Assembly: GCF_000184345.1 (NCBI RefSeq)
Contig: NC_017583.1
Location: 1,116,001-1,180,000 of the forward strand
Length of the DNA: 64,000 nucleotides
From: Spirochaeta thermophila DSM 6578
Lineage (GTDB): Bacteria > Spirochaetota > Spirochaetia > Winmispirales > Winmispiraceae
Direction of reading: 5' to 3'
Shown here: piece after piece, positions 49,329-57,196 of the stretch
How positions within the stretch are numbered: position 1 is the first letter of the stretch
How the letters are laid out: every line of letters starts with the position of its first letter
Position numbers and translations under genes: made by a program
Notes under the pieces: generated by a model
What the model saw: the letters and a program-made list of their open reading frames with translations, nothing else
Database searches by the model: none
Told to the model about the DNA's origin: nothing

Positions 49329-50521
49329 CCTTTTTTTGGGAGAATATACGACTCGCGTTTCTCAGCATGATGCACAACAAGGGGAGGACGTTCCTCTCCA
49401 TGTTGGGGATCATCATCGGTGTGGCGTCGGTCATCATGATCACTTCTCTGGGTAAAAGCGCCACCGCGAGTGTGGAGGAACAGATCGCCCGGGCGGGATT
49501 GCATGTGATCTCCATATTCCCCCGGCTCTCGGAAAAGGAGGCGGTCCGGCTTGCGGTTCCGGATCTGGTGGACGACCTTTCGTCCGAATTCCCCACCATC
49601 GAGCAGGGGGTGGCCCTTCAGCGTGGTCAATTCCTCGTCACGTACGGACATTCCTCCACCTCCGCTACGGTGATGGGGGTTCCTGCCTCGTTCGCTTCCA
49701 TGTTCTCTTACGAGGCGGAGGAAGGCCGTTTCTTTTCCAAAGAGGAGGATGATGCGAGGAAACAGGTAGTGGTCCTGGGATCGGAGGTCGCAGAGGCTCT
49801 CTTTCCCTATACCGATCCCATCGGGAAGTACATCAGGATCTTTCGTGGTCAAGCGAAGCGATTCAGGGTGATCGGGGTGATGAAGTCGCGATCGGATACC
49901 GTAGGAGTGTCCTTCGATACGAGTATCTTCGTGCCGTATCAGACCTATACCACGAGACTCGAGCGGACGGACAACGTGAGCAGCTACCTCCTCCTGGTGA
50001 AGGAGGGAGAGGACGTGGTGGAACTCGCGGATCGGATAGAGAACCGTCTCACCCAGAAGGCTTCCGGCAATTCCGATGCCTTTCGGGTGATCTCTCCCGC
50101 CACCATCGCGGAGGTATACTCCGAGACCACCGGCACCCTCAACCTCCTCCTCGGCGGGGTGGCCGCCATCTCTCTCATCGTGGGCGGGATCGGGATCATG
50201 AATATCATGCTCGTCTCGGTGACTGAACGAACGAGGGAGATAGGTATTCGGAAGGCCCTGGGAGCCACACCTCTCATGATCAGAGGGCAGTTTCTCCTGG
50301 AGGCGGTGGCCCTCTGTGCCGTAGGCGGCACAGCGGGGGTGGGACTCGGAATAGGGCTCGGGCTCCTCATCACTTCCCTGATGAAGTGGTCCTTCGTCCT
50401 CAACGTGCCTGCGGTATTCTTCGCGTTCGTCTTCTCCGCACTCGTGGGCATCTTCTTCGGGTTCTATCCCGCGTATCGGGCCTCCCGTCTCGATCCCGTC
50501 CAGGCTCTCATGTTCGAGTGA
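49325..50521 (+). CDS. MacB/FtsX-type ABC transporter permease
   Basis: 398 residues. An N-terminal helix (about 14-40; GRTFLSMLGIIIGVASVIMI), a large periplasmic MacB core (about 45-265) and three C-terminal membrane helices (about 278-300, 325-350, 360-385) with the hallmark VGGIGIMNIMLVSVTERTRE and IGIRKALGATP motifs. FYPAYRASRLDPVQAL is the usual end. With the ATPase, adaptor and TolC-like protein it forms a complete tripartite exporter. Cargo (metal, peptide, siderophore, lipid) is not evident from sequence. Confidence 0.93.
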   Translation: MTFFWENIRLAFLSMMHNKGRTFLSMLGIIIGVASVIMITSLGKSATASVEEQIARAGLHVISIFPRLSEKEAVRLAVPDLVDDLSSEFPTIEQGVALQRGQFLVTYGHSSTSATVMGVPASFASMFSYEAEEGRFFSKEEDDARKQVVVLGSEVAEALFPYTDPIGKYIRIFRGQAKRFRVIGVMKSRSDTVGVSFDTSIFVPYQTYTTRLERTDNVSSYLLLVKEGEDVVELADRIENRLTQKASGNSDAFRVISPATIAEVYSETTGTLNLLLGGVAAISLIVGGIGIMNIMLVSVTERTREIGIRKALGATPLMIRGQFLLEAVALCAVGGTAGVGLGIGLGLLITSLMKWSFVLNVPAVFFAFVFSALVGIFFGFYPAYRASRLDPVQALMFE

Positions 50522-50564
50522 GGGTGGTAAGATTTTAGCCCCGTGGTGCCGATACAGAGAACGC

Positions 50565-51362
50565 ATGAATGTGAAGAGAGCACTCGGCGTCACAGCATGG
50601 ATACTGGTGTGTGTCGCGGTGATGACCGCGGAAGATGTTCCGGTCACACGGTATGCGGTCCGTCCGGGGGATACATTGTTCGGTATCTCCCGGACGTTTC
50701 ATATTCCTCTGGAAGTCCTCCTCTCGAGCAATCCAACGGTGGACGAGAGGAATCTCAAGCCGGGACAGGAACTCCTCCTCCCGGGGGTCTACAGGGTACA
50801 AAAGGGGGATACCCTCTACAGCCTTTCACGACGGTGGAATGTGCCTCTCGAAACCCTGAAGGAGGTGAACGGTCTCACTTCCAACGTGATCAAGGCGGGG
50901 GATTTCCTCTACCTCCCTGTGGAGGGGATACCGGTCCTCCGGAATGAAGATTCTCGAGAACAAGAGACGCCGGAGGGTGAAGCCCCGTCCCCTGTCGTGT
51001 ATGAGGCGGGAGGGACGTGGCCCCATCCGGGAGAGAGATCTCCGCTCGAAGGAAGGGTGAGAGGGGTGAGCATCAGGGCATCGATGGGGGATCCCGTGAT
51101 CTCGGTGACCGGAGGACGAATCATCTGGGTGGGACCGTACGGGAGTTTCGGTAAAGTGGTGATGGTGGAGTTCCGGGGGTACATCTACGTCTATGGGGGA
51201 CTCGAGGAGGTACAGGTATCCCCTGGGGAAATGGTAGGGAAGGGTACGAATCTCGGAACTGCAGGGAAGACACCCTTGGGAAACCCGGTGTCGGTCTTCT
51301 TCTTCGTCTACAGGGACGGACAACCGGTGGATCCCGAGAAGGCTCCTCGTGCAAATTCATGA
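50565..51362 (+). CDS. NlpD-like LysM protein with degenerate LytM (M23) domain
   Basis: 265 residues. A signal peptide (GVTAWILVCVAVMTAE) is followed by two LysM domains (about 29-74, YAVRPGDTLFGISRTFHIPL; about 76-118, YRVQKGDTLYSLSRRWNVPL) that bind peptidoglycan, then a LytM/M23 domain (about 160-255). The zinc-binding residues of M23 enzymes are missing: the position of the HxH motif reads SVFFF and the upstream His reads YVYGGL, so it is not an active peptidase. Such domains (NlpD, EnvC) activate amidases. It lies directly before an RpoS-like sigma gene, as nlpD does in Proteobacteria. Confidence 0.85.
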   Translation: MNVKRALGVTAWILVCVAVMTAEDVPVTRYAVRPGDTLFGISRTFHIPLEVLLSSNPTVDERNLKPGQELLLPGVYRVQKGDTLYSLSRRWNVPLETLKEVNGLTSNVIKAGDFLYLPVEGIPVLRNEDSREQETPEGEAPSPVVYEAGGTWPHPGERSPLEGRVRGVSIRASMGDPVISVTGGRIIWVGPYGSFGKVVMVEFRGYIYVYGGLEEVQVSPGEMVGKGTNLGTAGKTPLGNPVSVFFFVYRDGQPVDPEKAPRANS

Positions 51363-51381
51363 GGAAATTTCTTCCATTTCC

Positions 51382-51410
51382 TTGACTCGAGCGTACCCGG
51401 CTATTATTCT
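51382..51410 (+). promoter_or_regulatory. Candidate promoter of the RpoS-like sigma gene
   Basis: TTGACT at 51382-51387 and TATTCT at 51405-51410, 17-bp spacer. It lies just after the LysM gene, as the rpoS promoter lies in or after nlpD in E. coli. The predicted leader is only about 7 nt. Confidence 0.55.
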
Positions 51411-51423
51411 TAGAGATAGGCCC

Positions 51424-52440
51424 ATGGAACACAAACAACACATCCATTCCATGTCCCATGAACAGCAGCAGGTGAACCACCCAGCGAAGAGAAGAAGCAC
51501 GAGAGATGTGTCAGCACGGGAGGATGAACTCTCCGATGCGGATGCCCTCGCGCTCTACCTCAAACAGATCTCCTCGTATCCTCTCCTCACTCCGGAGGAA
51601 GAGCACTGGATCGGGGGGGAAATACAGAGGATAAAACTCCGATTGCGGGAGCTCTCCTCGCTCCCCGAGGAGCAACGGGCTCATCATTTCGAGGAGGAAC
51701 GACGGCTCGATCAACGCCTCCGTGAACTCAAGAACAGAATGATAACGGCCAACCTGCGTCTCGTGGTGTCCATTGCGAAGAAATACCAGCACAGAGGCCT
51801 TTCCCTTCTCGATCTCATAGATGAAGGGAACATAGGGCTCATCGAGGCCGTGGAACGGTTCGACTATACCAAGGGATGCCGGTTCTCCACCTACGGTACA
51901 TGGTGGATTCGGCAGGCCATCGTGAAGTCGCTCGCCGACAAGAGCCGCGTGATCCGCATTCCCATCCACATGCTCAACACCATAAAGAACGTGTTCATGC
52001 TCTCCAAGGAGCTTGCCCAGGAACTGGGACGTGATCCCACGGAAGAGGAGCTCTCCCGATACACCGGGCTTCCGGACAGGCGGGTGGCGGAAATCATGCA
52101 GGTCTCACAGGAAACGGCCTCCCTGGATATCACGGTCGATGAAGAGAACATGACCACACTGGGGGACCTCGTTTCCGACGACGAGGATCAGGGCCCCTTC
52201 GAAAAGGTCTTCCATCGGTACCTCCGTGACGTCCTCCTCGAGGCGCTCAGCGATCTCAGTGAGCGCGAGAGAAACGTCATCTCCCTTCGTTTCGGGCTCA
52301 ACGGTGAAGGACCGCTCACCCTGGAAGAGACCGGGAAGTTGCTCGGGATCACGAGGGAACGGGTGAGGCAGATCCAGGAGAAGGCCCTGGCCAAGCTGAG
52401 GGAGATGGGATTCATCAGAGATTTTCGTCATTATACCTGA
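51424..52440 (+). CDS. Sigma-70 family group 2 sigma factor, RpoS-like
   Basis: 338 residues from ATG 51424. Region 1.2 (DALALYLKQISSYPLLTPEEE), region 2 (NRMITANLRLVVSIAKKYQH, DLIDEGNIGLIEAVERFDYT, FSTYGTWWIRQAIVKSLAD), region 3 and region 4 (LSERERNVISLRFGLNGEGP, TLEETGKLLGITRERVRQIQ) are all present. It lacks the long region 1.1 of RpoD, so it is a non-essential group 2 factor of RpoS/SigB-like type. The His-rich N-terminal tail (HKQHIHSMSHEQQQ) is odd. Start choice follows the nearby promoter; an earlier in-frame start at 51349 would overlap the LysM gene. Confidence 0.9.
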   Translation: MEHKQHIHSMSHEQQQVNHPAKRRSTRDVSAREDELSDADALALYLKQISSYPLLTPEEEHWIGGEIQRIKLRLRELSSLPEEQRAHHFEEERRLDQRLRELKNRMITANLRLVVSIAKKYQHRGLSLLDLIDEGNIGLIEAVERFDYTKGCRFSTYGTWWIRQAIVKSLADKSRVIRIPIHMLNTIKNVFMLSKELAQELGRDPTEEELSRYTGLPDRRVAEIMQVSQETASLDITVDEENMTTLGDLVSDDEDQGPFEKVFHRYLRDVLLEALSDLSERERNVISLRFGLNGEGPLTLEETGKLLGITRERVRQIQEKALAKLREMGFIRDFRHYT

Positions 52441-52449
52441 AGGTCCGGT

Positions 52450-52998
52450 ATGGAATTTTCAACGATCACCACTCGGGGGGGAGACGAAGGAGTCTCCTCC
52501 CTCGCATCTGGGGAAAGAAGGCCGAAAGACGATCTGGTCTTCGAAGTGCTCGGCGATCTCGACGAGCTGGTCTCTTGGCTCGGCGTATTGAAGGCATCGC
52601 TGGCGGGGAGCGAGTTCCGGCTCTCAGATGTCCTGGAGGAAATTCAACGCAGGCTCTTCGTGTTGGGGGCTCAGGTTGCTTCAGTGGGTAAAGGGGATCA
52701 CAGACGCTCGGTTTCTCCCGACGATGTGGAAGAACTCGAGAAAGAGGAAGCGGATCTCCTGAGAAAGATCCCTCCCCTCAGAGGATTCGTCCTTCCGGGC
52801 GAGAACCTCGCCTCCGGTTATGCCGACCTCGCCCGGGCGGTCTGCAGACGGGTCGAGCGTTCGCTCGTTCGCTATATCCGTGAGCGGGGGATGACCGATC
52901 TCGCGGAGGGACAGCGATACCTGAACCGACTTTCCGACTACCTCTTTGTCCTCGCCCGCTATCTGGGCGGCGGGAGAAGCGTTCCGGTCACCACGTGA
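52450..52998 (+). CDS. Cob(I)alamin adenosyltransferase, PduO type
   Basis: 182 residues. The N-terminal TTRGGDEGVS resembles the TRtGDxGxT phosphate-binding loop, followed by FEVLGDLDELVSWLGVLKA, GFVLPGENLASGYADLARAV and the RRVERSLVRY..YLNRLSDYLFVLAR stretch of the EutT/PduO trimer fold. It attaches the adenosyl group of ATP to cobalamin. The glycine in the loop replaces the usual threonine. No cobalamin riboswitch or synthesis gene is next to it. It overlaps the convergent Nudix gene by 40 nt. Confidence 0.88.
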   Translation: MEFSTITTRGGDEGVSSLASGERRPKDDLVFEVLGDLDELVSWLGVLKASLAGSEFRLSDVLEEIQRRLFVLGAQVASVGKGDHRRSVSPDDVEELEKEEADLLRKIPPLRGFVLPGENLASGYADLARAVCRRVERSLVRYIRERGMTDLAEGQRYLNRLSDYLFVLARYLGGGRSVPVTT

Positions 52999-53495
52999 GC
53001 GTCGAGCATGGTATCGCCGTCGAAGATGAAGAATCCTTCCACGTAGCGGCCTTCCAGGAGATGGGGAATCCAGAGTTTGTCGTCCTCCCACATACGATCG
53101 TAGGGGATGGAGGACACAGGACTCCACAGCGGGGTGGCTTCTTCTGTCTCTCTGAGTGTACCCTTATAGGAGAAGGCCCTGAAGACCGTGCCGTGAAGGG
53201 AGTAGCCGTCGGTGAACAGGAAGTGCAGACGGGCGCACTCCTGGGGTTGGATCGGGATCAGCCCGACCTCCTCCTGGGTCTCTCTCACTGCCGCCTCGAG
53301 GGCCGTCTCCCCTGGTTCAATCCTTCCTCCGGGGGCGTTGATCTTCCCCTTTCCAAGACCGCGTTTCTTGTGGATGAGGAGCACCCGCTCGCCCTCGAAG
53401 ACAAAACAGAGCACCGCTCGTTCGGTGAAGGAGAGCGATTCCCACTGAACGTCCTTCGCTGAAGTATGCTCGTAGAGGTGGTGTGTTTCGGACAT
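52959..53495 (-). CDS. Nudix hydrolase, MTH1/MutT-like
   Basis: 178 residues from ATG at 53495. The Nudix box is complete: GRIEPGETALEAAVRETQEEVGL (Gx5Ex7REUxEExGU), after APG. Upstream VLLIHKKRGLGKGKINAPGG is the substrate-binding part, close to MTH1/8-oxo-dGTP pyrophosphatases. The role is clean-up of oxidised nucleotides or salvage. The start has no clear Shine-Dalgarno. Its last 40 nt run antisense into the adenosyltransferase gene. Confidence 0.88.
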   Translation of the reverse strand: MSETHHLYEHTSAKDVQWESLSFTERAVLCFVFEGERVLLIHKKRGLGKGKINAPGGRIEPGETALEAAVRETQEEVGLIPIQPQECARLHFLFTDGYSLHGTVFRAFSYKGTLRETEEATPLWSPVSSIPYDRMWEDDKLWIPHLLEGRYVEGFFIFDGDTMLDAHVVTGTLLPPPR

Positions 53496-53504
53496 ATGGG
53501 ATAT

Positions 53505-53534
53505 ACTATCTCGCAAAGATCGAGGTTTCGTCAA
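53505..53534 (-). promoter_or_regulatory. Candidate promoter of the Nudix gene
   Basis: On the minus strand, TTGACG (53534-53529) and GATAGT (53510-53505), 18-bp spacer. The -10 ends 9 nt before the ATG. Confidence 0.4.
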
Positions 53535-53544
53535 TGAGAGCGGT

Positions 53545-54783
53545 ATGAGAAAGACAGGGAGTGCCGACCTTCCTCTCCACACGGGACGCGTTCCTGCATG
53601 GCTCGCCGAGCGGATGAGGCGTCTCGCCGGTCCGCTTGCAGAACTCATCCTCCTCGAGTTCGGAGAGGAGGGATTCCTCTCTCGACTGGCGGATCCTCTT
53701 TGGTTCCAGGGGTTCGGCGCGCTTCTCGGTATGGATTGGCACTCTTCCGGGGTGACCACTTCCGTGCTCTACGCCCTCAAACGGGCCCTCGACGAGCGTC
53801 CGGAACTTGGTATCGAGGTGTGCGGCGGGAGGGGGAGATTCTCCCGCGAGACTCCCGAGCAGCTCCTCGCCTTCGCCGAACGCACCGGACTCGAGGGCGA
53901 GGTCCTCGTGAAGACATCTCGTCTCGTTGCCAAGGTGGACAACACCTGTGTGCAGGATGGGTATCAGCTCTACCTCCATGCCTTTGTGGTAACCCGCTCG
54001 GGAAAGTGGGTGGTGATCCAGCAGGGGATGAATCCCCAGGAACGGACGGCGAGGCGCTACCACTGGTATTCCCAGAAGGTGAGCGACTTCTTCGCCGATC
54101 CCCACACGGCCGTGGTGGGGCCGCACAGGGGCCGGATCCTCAACCTTGCCGCCTCCGGGGCGGCCCCAGCCCGAGAGGGGATACTCGACTTCGTGGCCCA
54201 ACCCCTGAAGACCCAGCTCGGGGAGCTCGCCCGGGCCGTGGACTGCGTGCGCATGCCATCCCGTCACCAGGTCGCTCCTTTGGATGTAGACCCGGTTCGG
54301 CTGGGGGCCGTACTCGCCGTGGCCCATGAGGCCTCACTCAGGGAGTTCTCGGAGTTCCTCCTCCTCAAGGGGATGGGTCCCCGGACGCTGCAGGCCCTCG
54401 CCCTGGTGGCGGAAGTGGTCTATGGTGCGCCGGTGCGCTTTACGGATCCGGCCCGCTTCTCGTTCGCACACGGAGGAAAGGACGGCCATCCGTTCCCGGT
54501 ACTCACCGGGGTCTACGACAGGGTGATAGAAGAGCTCGACATCCTGGTGGGGAGAATGAAGGCGGATCGCTCGGAGAAGCGTGCTTCGCTCCAGAAGCTA
54601 CACGCGTTCACACGTTGGGTGGAGGAGACCTTCCAGCCGAAAGCGGATGTGAGCGCCGCGATGGAGTACGAACGAGTGAACGCCCCGCTCCATGGAGGCA
54701 GATCTGTGGGGGAGGGCCGCGGAAGGAAAGACCTTCGAGGGGAATCGAGCACCTCCCCGCTTCAGTTCGAGCTTCCGTTCTAG
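53545..54783 (+). CDS. DUF763 domain protein
   Basis: 412 residues. GSADLPLHTGRVPAWLAERM at the start, DPLWFQGFGALLGMDWHSSG, and later KVDNTCVQDGYQLYLHAFVV, IQQGMNPQERTARRYHWYSQ are the DUF763 family signature, found mostly in thermophiles and archaea. A helix-hairpin-helix-like segment (LLLKGMGPRTLQALALVAEV) suggests nucleic-acid binding. The family has no known function; DNA repair or recombination has been proposed only by association. The C-terminal 60 residues are Gly/Ser-rich and low in conservation. Confidence 0.85.
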   Translation: MRKTGSADLPLHTGRVPAWLAERMRRLAGPLAELILLEFGEEGFLSRLADPLWFQGFGALLGMDWHSSGVTTSVLYALKRALDERPELGIEVCGGRGRFSRETPEQLLAFAERTGLEGEVLVKTSRLVAKVDNTCVQDGYQLYLHAFVVTRSGKWVVIQQGMNPQERTARRYHWYSQKVSDFFADPHTAVVGPHRGRILNLAASGAAPAREGILDFVAQPLKTQLGELARAVDCVRMPSRHQVAPLDVDPVRLGAVLAVAHEASLREFSEFLLLKGMGPRTLQALALVAEVVYGAPVRFTDPARFSFAHGGKDGHPFPVLTGVYDRVIEELDILVGRMKADRSEKRASLQKLHAFTRWVEETFQPKADVSAAMEYERVNAPLHGGRSVGEGRGRKDLRGESSTSPLQFELPF

Positions 54784-54803
54784 CAGGTAGGTGAAAGAAA
54801 AAC

Positions 54804-54832
54804 TTGCAAGATATGGGAAGATGTTGTATACT
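54804..54832 (+). promoter_or_regulatory. Promoter of the sugar ABC transporter operon
   Basis: TTGCAA at 54804-54809 and TATACT at 54827-54832, 17-bp spacer. The transcript start near 54839 falls within the LacI-type operator at 54838. Confidence 0.8.
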
Positions 54833-54837
54833 CTTCG

Positions 54838-54851
54838 TGAAAACGCTTGCA
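54838..54851. promoter_or_regulatory. LacI-family operator O1 over the transcription start
   Basis: TGAAAACGCTTGCA matches the LacI/CcpA operator consensus TGNAANCGNTTNCA at every fixed position. It covers +1 of the promoter, the classic site for repression. The likely repressor is the LacI-family gene at 60386. Confidence 0.8.
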
Positions 54852-54885
54852 TAGCGAGCGTATAACCTTATGAGGAGGTCGCGTT

Positions 54886-56112
54886 ATGAGACGTCATGTT
54901 GCCTCTCTCTTCATGTTGCTTCTCGTCGGCGCCCCCTTCCTGATGGCACAAGGTGGGGGTGAGGCCGCCGGAGAAGCAGGCGAAGTGCTCATCACCCTCT
55001 GGACCCAGGAAGGTGAAGCAGAAGGAGCTTTCCAATTTGTGCAAACGCTTGCTCAAGAGTTCTCCGAAACCCATGAGGGTGTGACTATCGAGGTGCTCAA
55101 CAAGGACACCGAGGCCCTTCGTGAGGACTTCCAGACCGCGAGTCTCGCCGGGGCTGCACCCGATCTTCTGTGGACCGTGAACGACCATGCCGGTCCGTTC
55201 GTCGTCGCCGATCTCATCCAGCCCGTCGAGAACCTGGTGGATCTTTCGAAGTATGTCCCCTCGGTGGAGATGAAAGGTCATGTCTGGGGAGTGCCCATCT
55301 CGAGCGGCAACCACCTCATGCTCCTCTACAACAAGGACCTCGTGCCGAATCCACCGAAGACCACCGACGAGCTGATCAAGATTGGCTCTCAGCTCAAGGC
55401 AAAGGGTGTGATTCCTCTCGTGTTCAACCAGACCGAGCCGTTCTGGCTCGTTCCCTGGCTCGGAGGCTTCGGTGGAAAGGTCTTCGCTTCGGATGGGGTG
55501 ACCCCGACCCTCAATACGAAGGAGATGGTGGCGACCTTGAAGTTCCTCCACGAGCTCAAGTTCACCCACGGACTACTCCCGCCCGAGTCCGACTACGACG
55601 GTGCGGATACCCTCTTCAAGGAGGGGAAGGCCGCGATGATCATCAACGGCGACTGGTCGCTGAGCGGCTACAGGGATGCCATGGGTGAGAAGCTCGGTGT
55701 GGCCCGGATCCCCAAGGTGAGCGCCACAGGGCTCTGGCCTGCGCCTTATACGAGTGGAAAGTACTTCATGATCCCCAAGGAAGTCTCCGGTGCGAAGCTC
55801 TCTGCAGTGGTGGAATTCATAAAGTATGCCACGAACTATGACAACCAGATCCGGATGGTGAAGACGCTGAGTCGTCTGCCCGGCCTGAAGGCGGCGCTTG
55901 ACGATCCCCTCATCAAGAACGATGAGATTCTCAAGGCCTCCGCCGACCAGATGGCCGTGGGCACGCCCATGCCCTCCGTGGTCGAGATGAGGGCGGTGTG
56001 GGATGCGATGAAGCCGGAGATGAATGCGGTACTCGCGGATCAGAAGACCCCCGAGGAGGCGGCTGCTGCCATGCAGGGGGCCGCGGAGGCAGGCATAGAG
56101 GCACTCAGGTAG
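54886..56112 (+). CDS. Sugar-binding protein of an ABC transporter (extracellular solute-binding family 1)
   Basis: 408 residues; TGAGGAGGT precedes the ATG. A signal peptide (LFMLLLVGAPFLMAQ) precedes the mature protein, which has the MalE-type pattern: ITLWTQEGEAEG, FQTASLAGAAPDLLWTVND, VPISSGNHLMLLYNKDLVP and FKEGKAAMIINGDWS. It captures an oligosaccharide, likely maltodextrin or another alpha-glucoside given the GH31 enzyme in the same operon. An operator and a strong promoter lie upstream; a terminator-like hairpin follows, which should keep this gene expressed above the permeases. Confidence 0.9.
   Translation: MRRHVASLFMLLLVGAPFLMAQGGGEAAGEAGEVLITLWTQEGEAEGAFQFVQTLAQEFSETHEGVTIEVLNKDTEALREDFQTASLAGAAPDLLWTVNDHAGPFVVADLIQPVENLVDLSKYVPSVEMKGHVWGVPISSGNHLMLLYNKDLVPNPPKTTDELIKIGSQLKAKGVIPLVFNQTEPFWLVPWLGGFGGKVFASDGVTPTLNTKEMVATLKFLHELKFTHGLLPPESDYDGADTLFKEGKAAMIINGDWSLSGYRDAMGEKLGVARIPKVSATGLWPAPYTSGKYFMIPKEVSGAKLSAVVEFIKYATNYDNQIRMVKTLSRLPGLKAALDDPLIKNDEILKASADQMAVGTPMPSVVEMRAVWDAMKPEMNAVLADQKTPEEAAAAMQGAAEAGIEALR
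55040..55053. promoter_or_regulatory. Candidate auxiliary LacI-family operator O2 inside the binding-protein gene
   Basis: TGCAAACGCTTGCT matches the same consensus at all fixed positions except the last base. It lies 202 bp downstream of O1, inside coding sequence, as lac O2 does in lacZ. Two sites would allow looping by a tetramer or cooperative binding. Confidence 0.55.
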
Positions 56113-56145
56113 GGAGTTTCTCCAGGCCTGTGATACACTGAGGAA

Positions 56146-56171
56146 GGGGGGAGGAACCCTCCCCCCTTTTT
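56146..56171 (+). terminator. Attenuating terminator between binding-protein and permease genes
   Basis: A 9-bp stem (GGGGGGAGG / CCTCCCCCC), loop AAC, followed by TTTTT (56167-56171). Such hairpins commonly reduce read-through so the binding protein is made in excess. Confidence 0.8.
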
Positions 56172-56188
56172 GGTCGAATGGAGGCGAT

Positions 56189-57196
56189 ATGAGAACAGGC
56201 ATCATAGCCACCTCGCTGGGACAGGTGGGGGGGACCATCTTCTTCATCCTGGGGGGCGTGCTCCTCCTCGAGGTGCTTCTCTGGGGGGTGGGACGTGCCT
56301 TCAGGATGAAGAACATGCTCCTCTACATGCTCCTGGCTCCGGGTATCGTGGGACTCATCCTGTTGGTGGTCTATCCCCTGGTGTTCGAATTGGCCCTGGC
56401 CTTCAGCAACATGAGTCTTCGCACGTTCAAACATCCCACGTTCGGGATAAAGGAAGGGATCGACAATTTCGTACGGGTCTTCACCCGGCCGGTACTCAAG
56501 CAGACGTACTTCTTCCCCATCTTTTTCAGAACGGTACTGTGGACGGTGATCCAGGTGAGCGCCCACGTCACCTTGGGGTTGGGGCTTGCGATCCTCCTCA
56601 ACCGGCCCATGTTCCTCAAGAACATCTACAAGGCCTTCCTCATCCTCCCGTGGGCGATACCGGACATCATCTCAGGACTGGCGTGGCGGGGGGAGTTCCA
56701 CTACGAGTACGGGGTGTTCAACATCATTCTCACACGTCTGGGTGCGGATCCCATCCCCTGGAAGTCGGATCCGCTCTGGAATTTCGTCGCCATGAACATC
56801 ACGAACATCTGGCTCGGTGTTCCCTTCATGATGGTGATTTCGCTCGGAGGTCTCCAGAGTATCTCCAAGGAATACTACGAGGCTGCCCAGATCGACGGCG
56901 CAACGAGCGCCCAGAAGCTGTGGTACGTGACCCTTCCCCTTCTCAAGCCCATCCTCACGCCGGCGGTCATCCTCGGCGTGATATGGACCTTCAACAACTT
57001 CAACGTCCCCTATTTCATCAATCAGAACGAGCTGGAATCGTCCGACCTCCTGGTGACCGCGCTCTTCAGAGCTGCGTTCGAATACAACCAGTACGGATTC
57101 GCCGCGGCCTTCGCCTTTGTGGTGTTCCTCATCTTGCTCTTCTTCTCTCTCTGGTACATAAGAATAACCGGCGGCTTGAAGGGGGTGAAGGAATGA
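56189..57196 (+). CDS. ABC sugar transporter permease, MalF type
   Basis: 335 residues. About eight membrane helices, with an extra N-terminal pair (about 8-30) before the six-helix core. The EAA loop EAAQIDGATSAQKLWYVTLP, which contacts the ATPase, is intact. VNIF/NF-rich C-terminal helices (TFNNFNVPYFIN) resemble maltose permeases. It overlaps the second permease gene as ATGA. No ATPase gene is in the operon, so a shared MalK/MsiK-type ATPase elsewhere must power it. Confidence 0.93.
   Translation: MRTGIIATSLGQVGGTIFFILGGVLLLEVLLWGVGRAFRMKNMLLYMLLAPGIVGLILLVVYPLVFELALAFSNMSLRTFKHPTFGIKEGIDNFVRVFTRPVLKQTYFFPIFFRTVLWTVIQVSAHVTLGLGLAILLNRPMFLKNIYKAFLILPWAIPDIISGLAWRGEFHYEYGVFNIILTRLGADPIPWKSDPLWNFVAMNITNIWLGVPFMMVISLGGLQSISKEYYEAAQIDGATSAQKLWYVTLPLLKPILTPAVILGVIWTFNNFNVPYFINQNELESSDLLVTALFRAAFEYNQYGFAAAFAFVVFLILLFFSLWYIRITGGLKGVKE

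Noticed and set aside
52400..52450. Cobalamin riboswitch before the adenosyltransferase gene
   Set aside because: Only 9 nt separate it from the sigma-factor gene and no B12-box sequence is visible.
53502..53507. TATACT as a -10 for the DUF763 gene
   Set aside because: The -35 at correct spacing (TGGTGT) matches poorly, so the promoter is not claimed.
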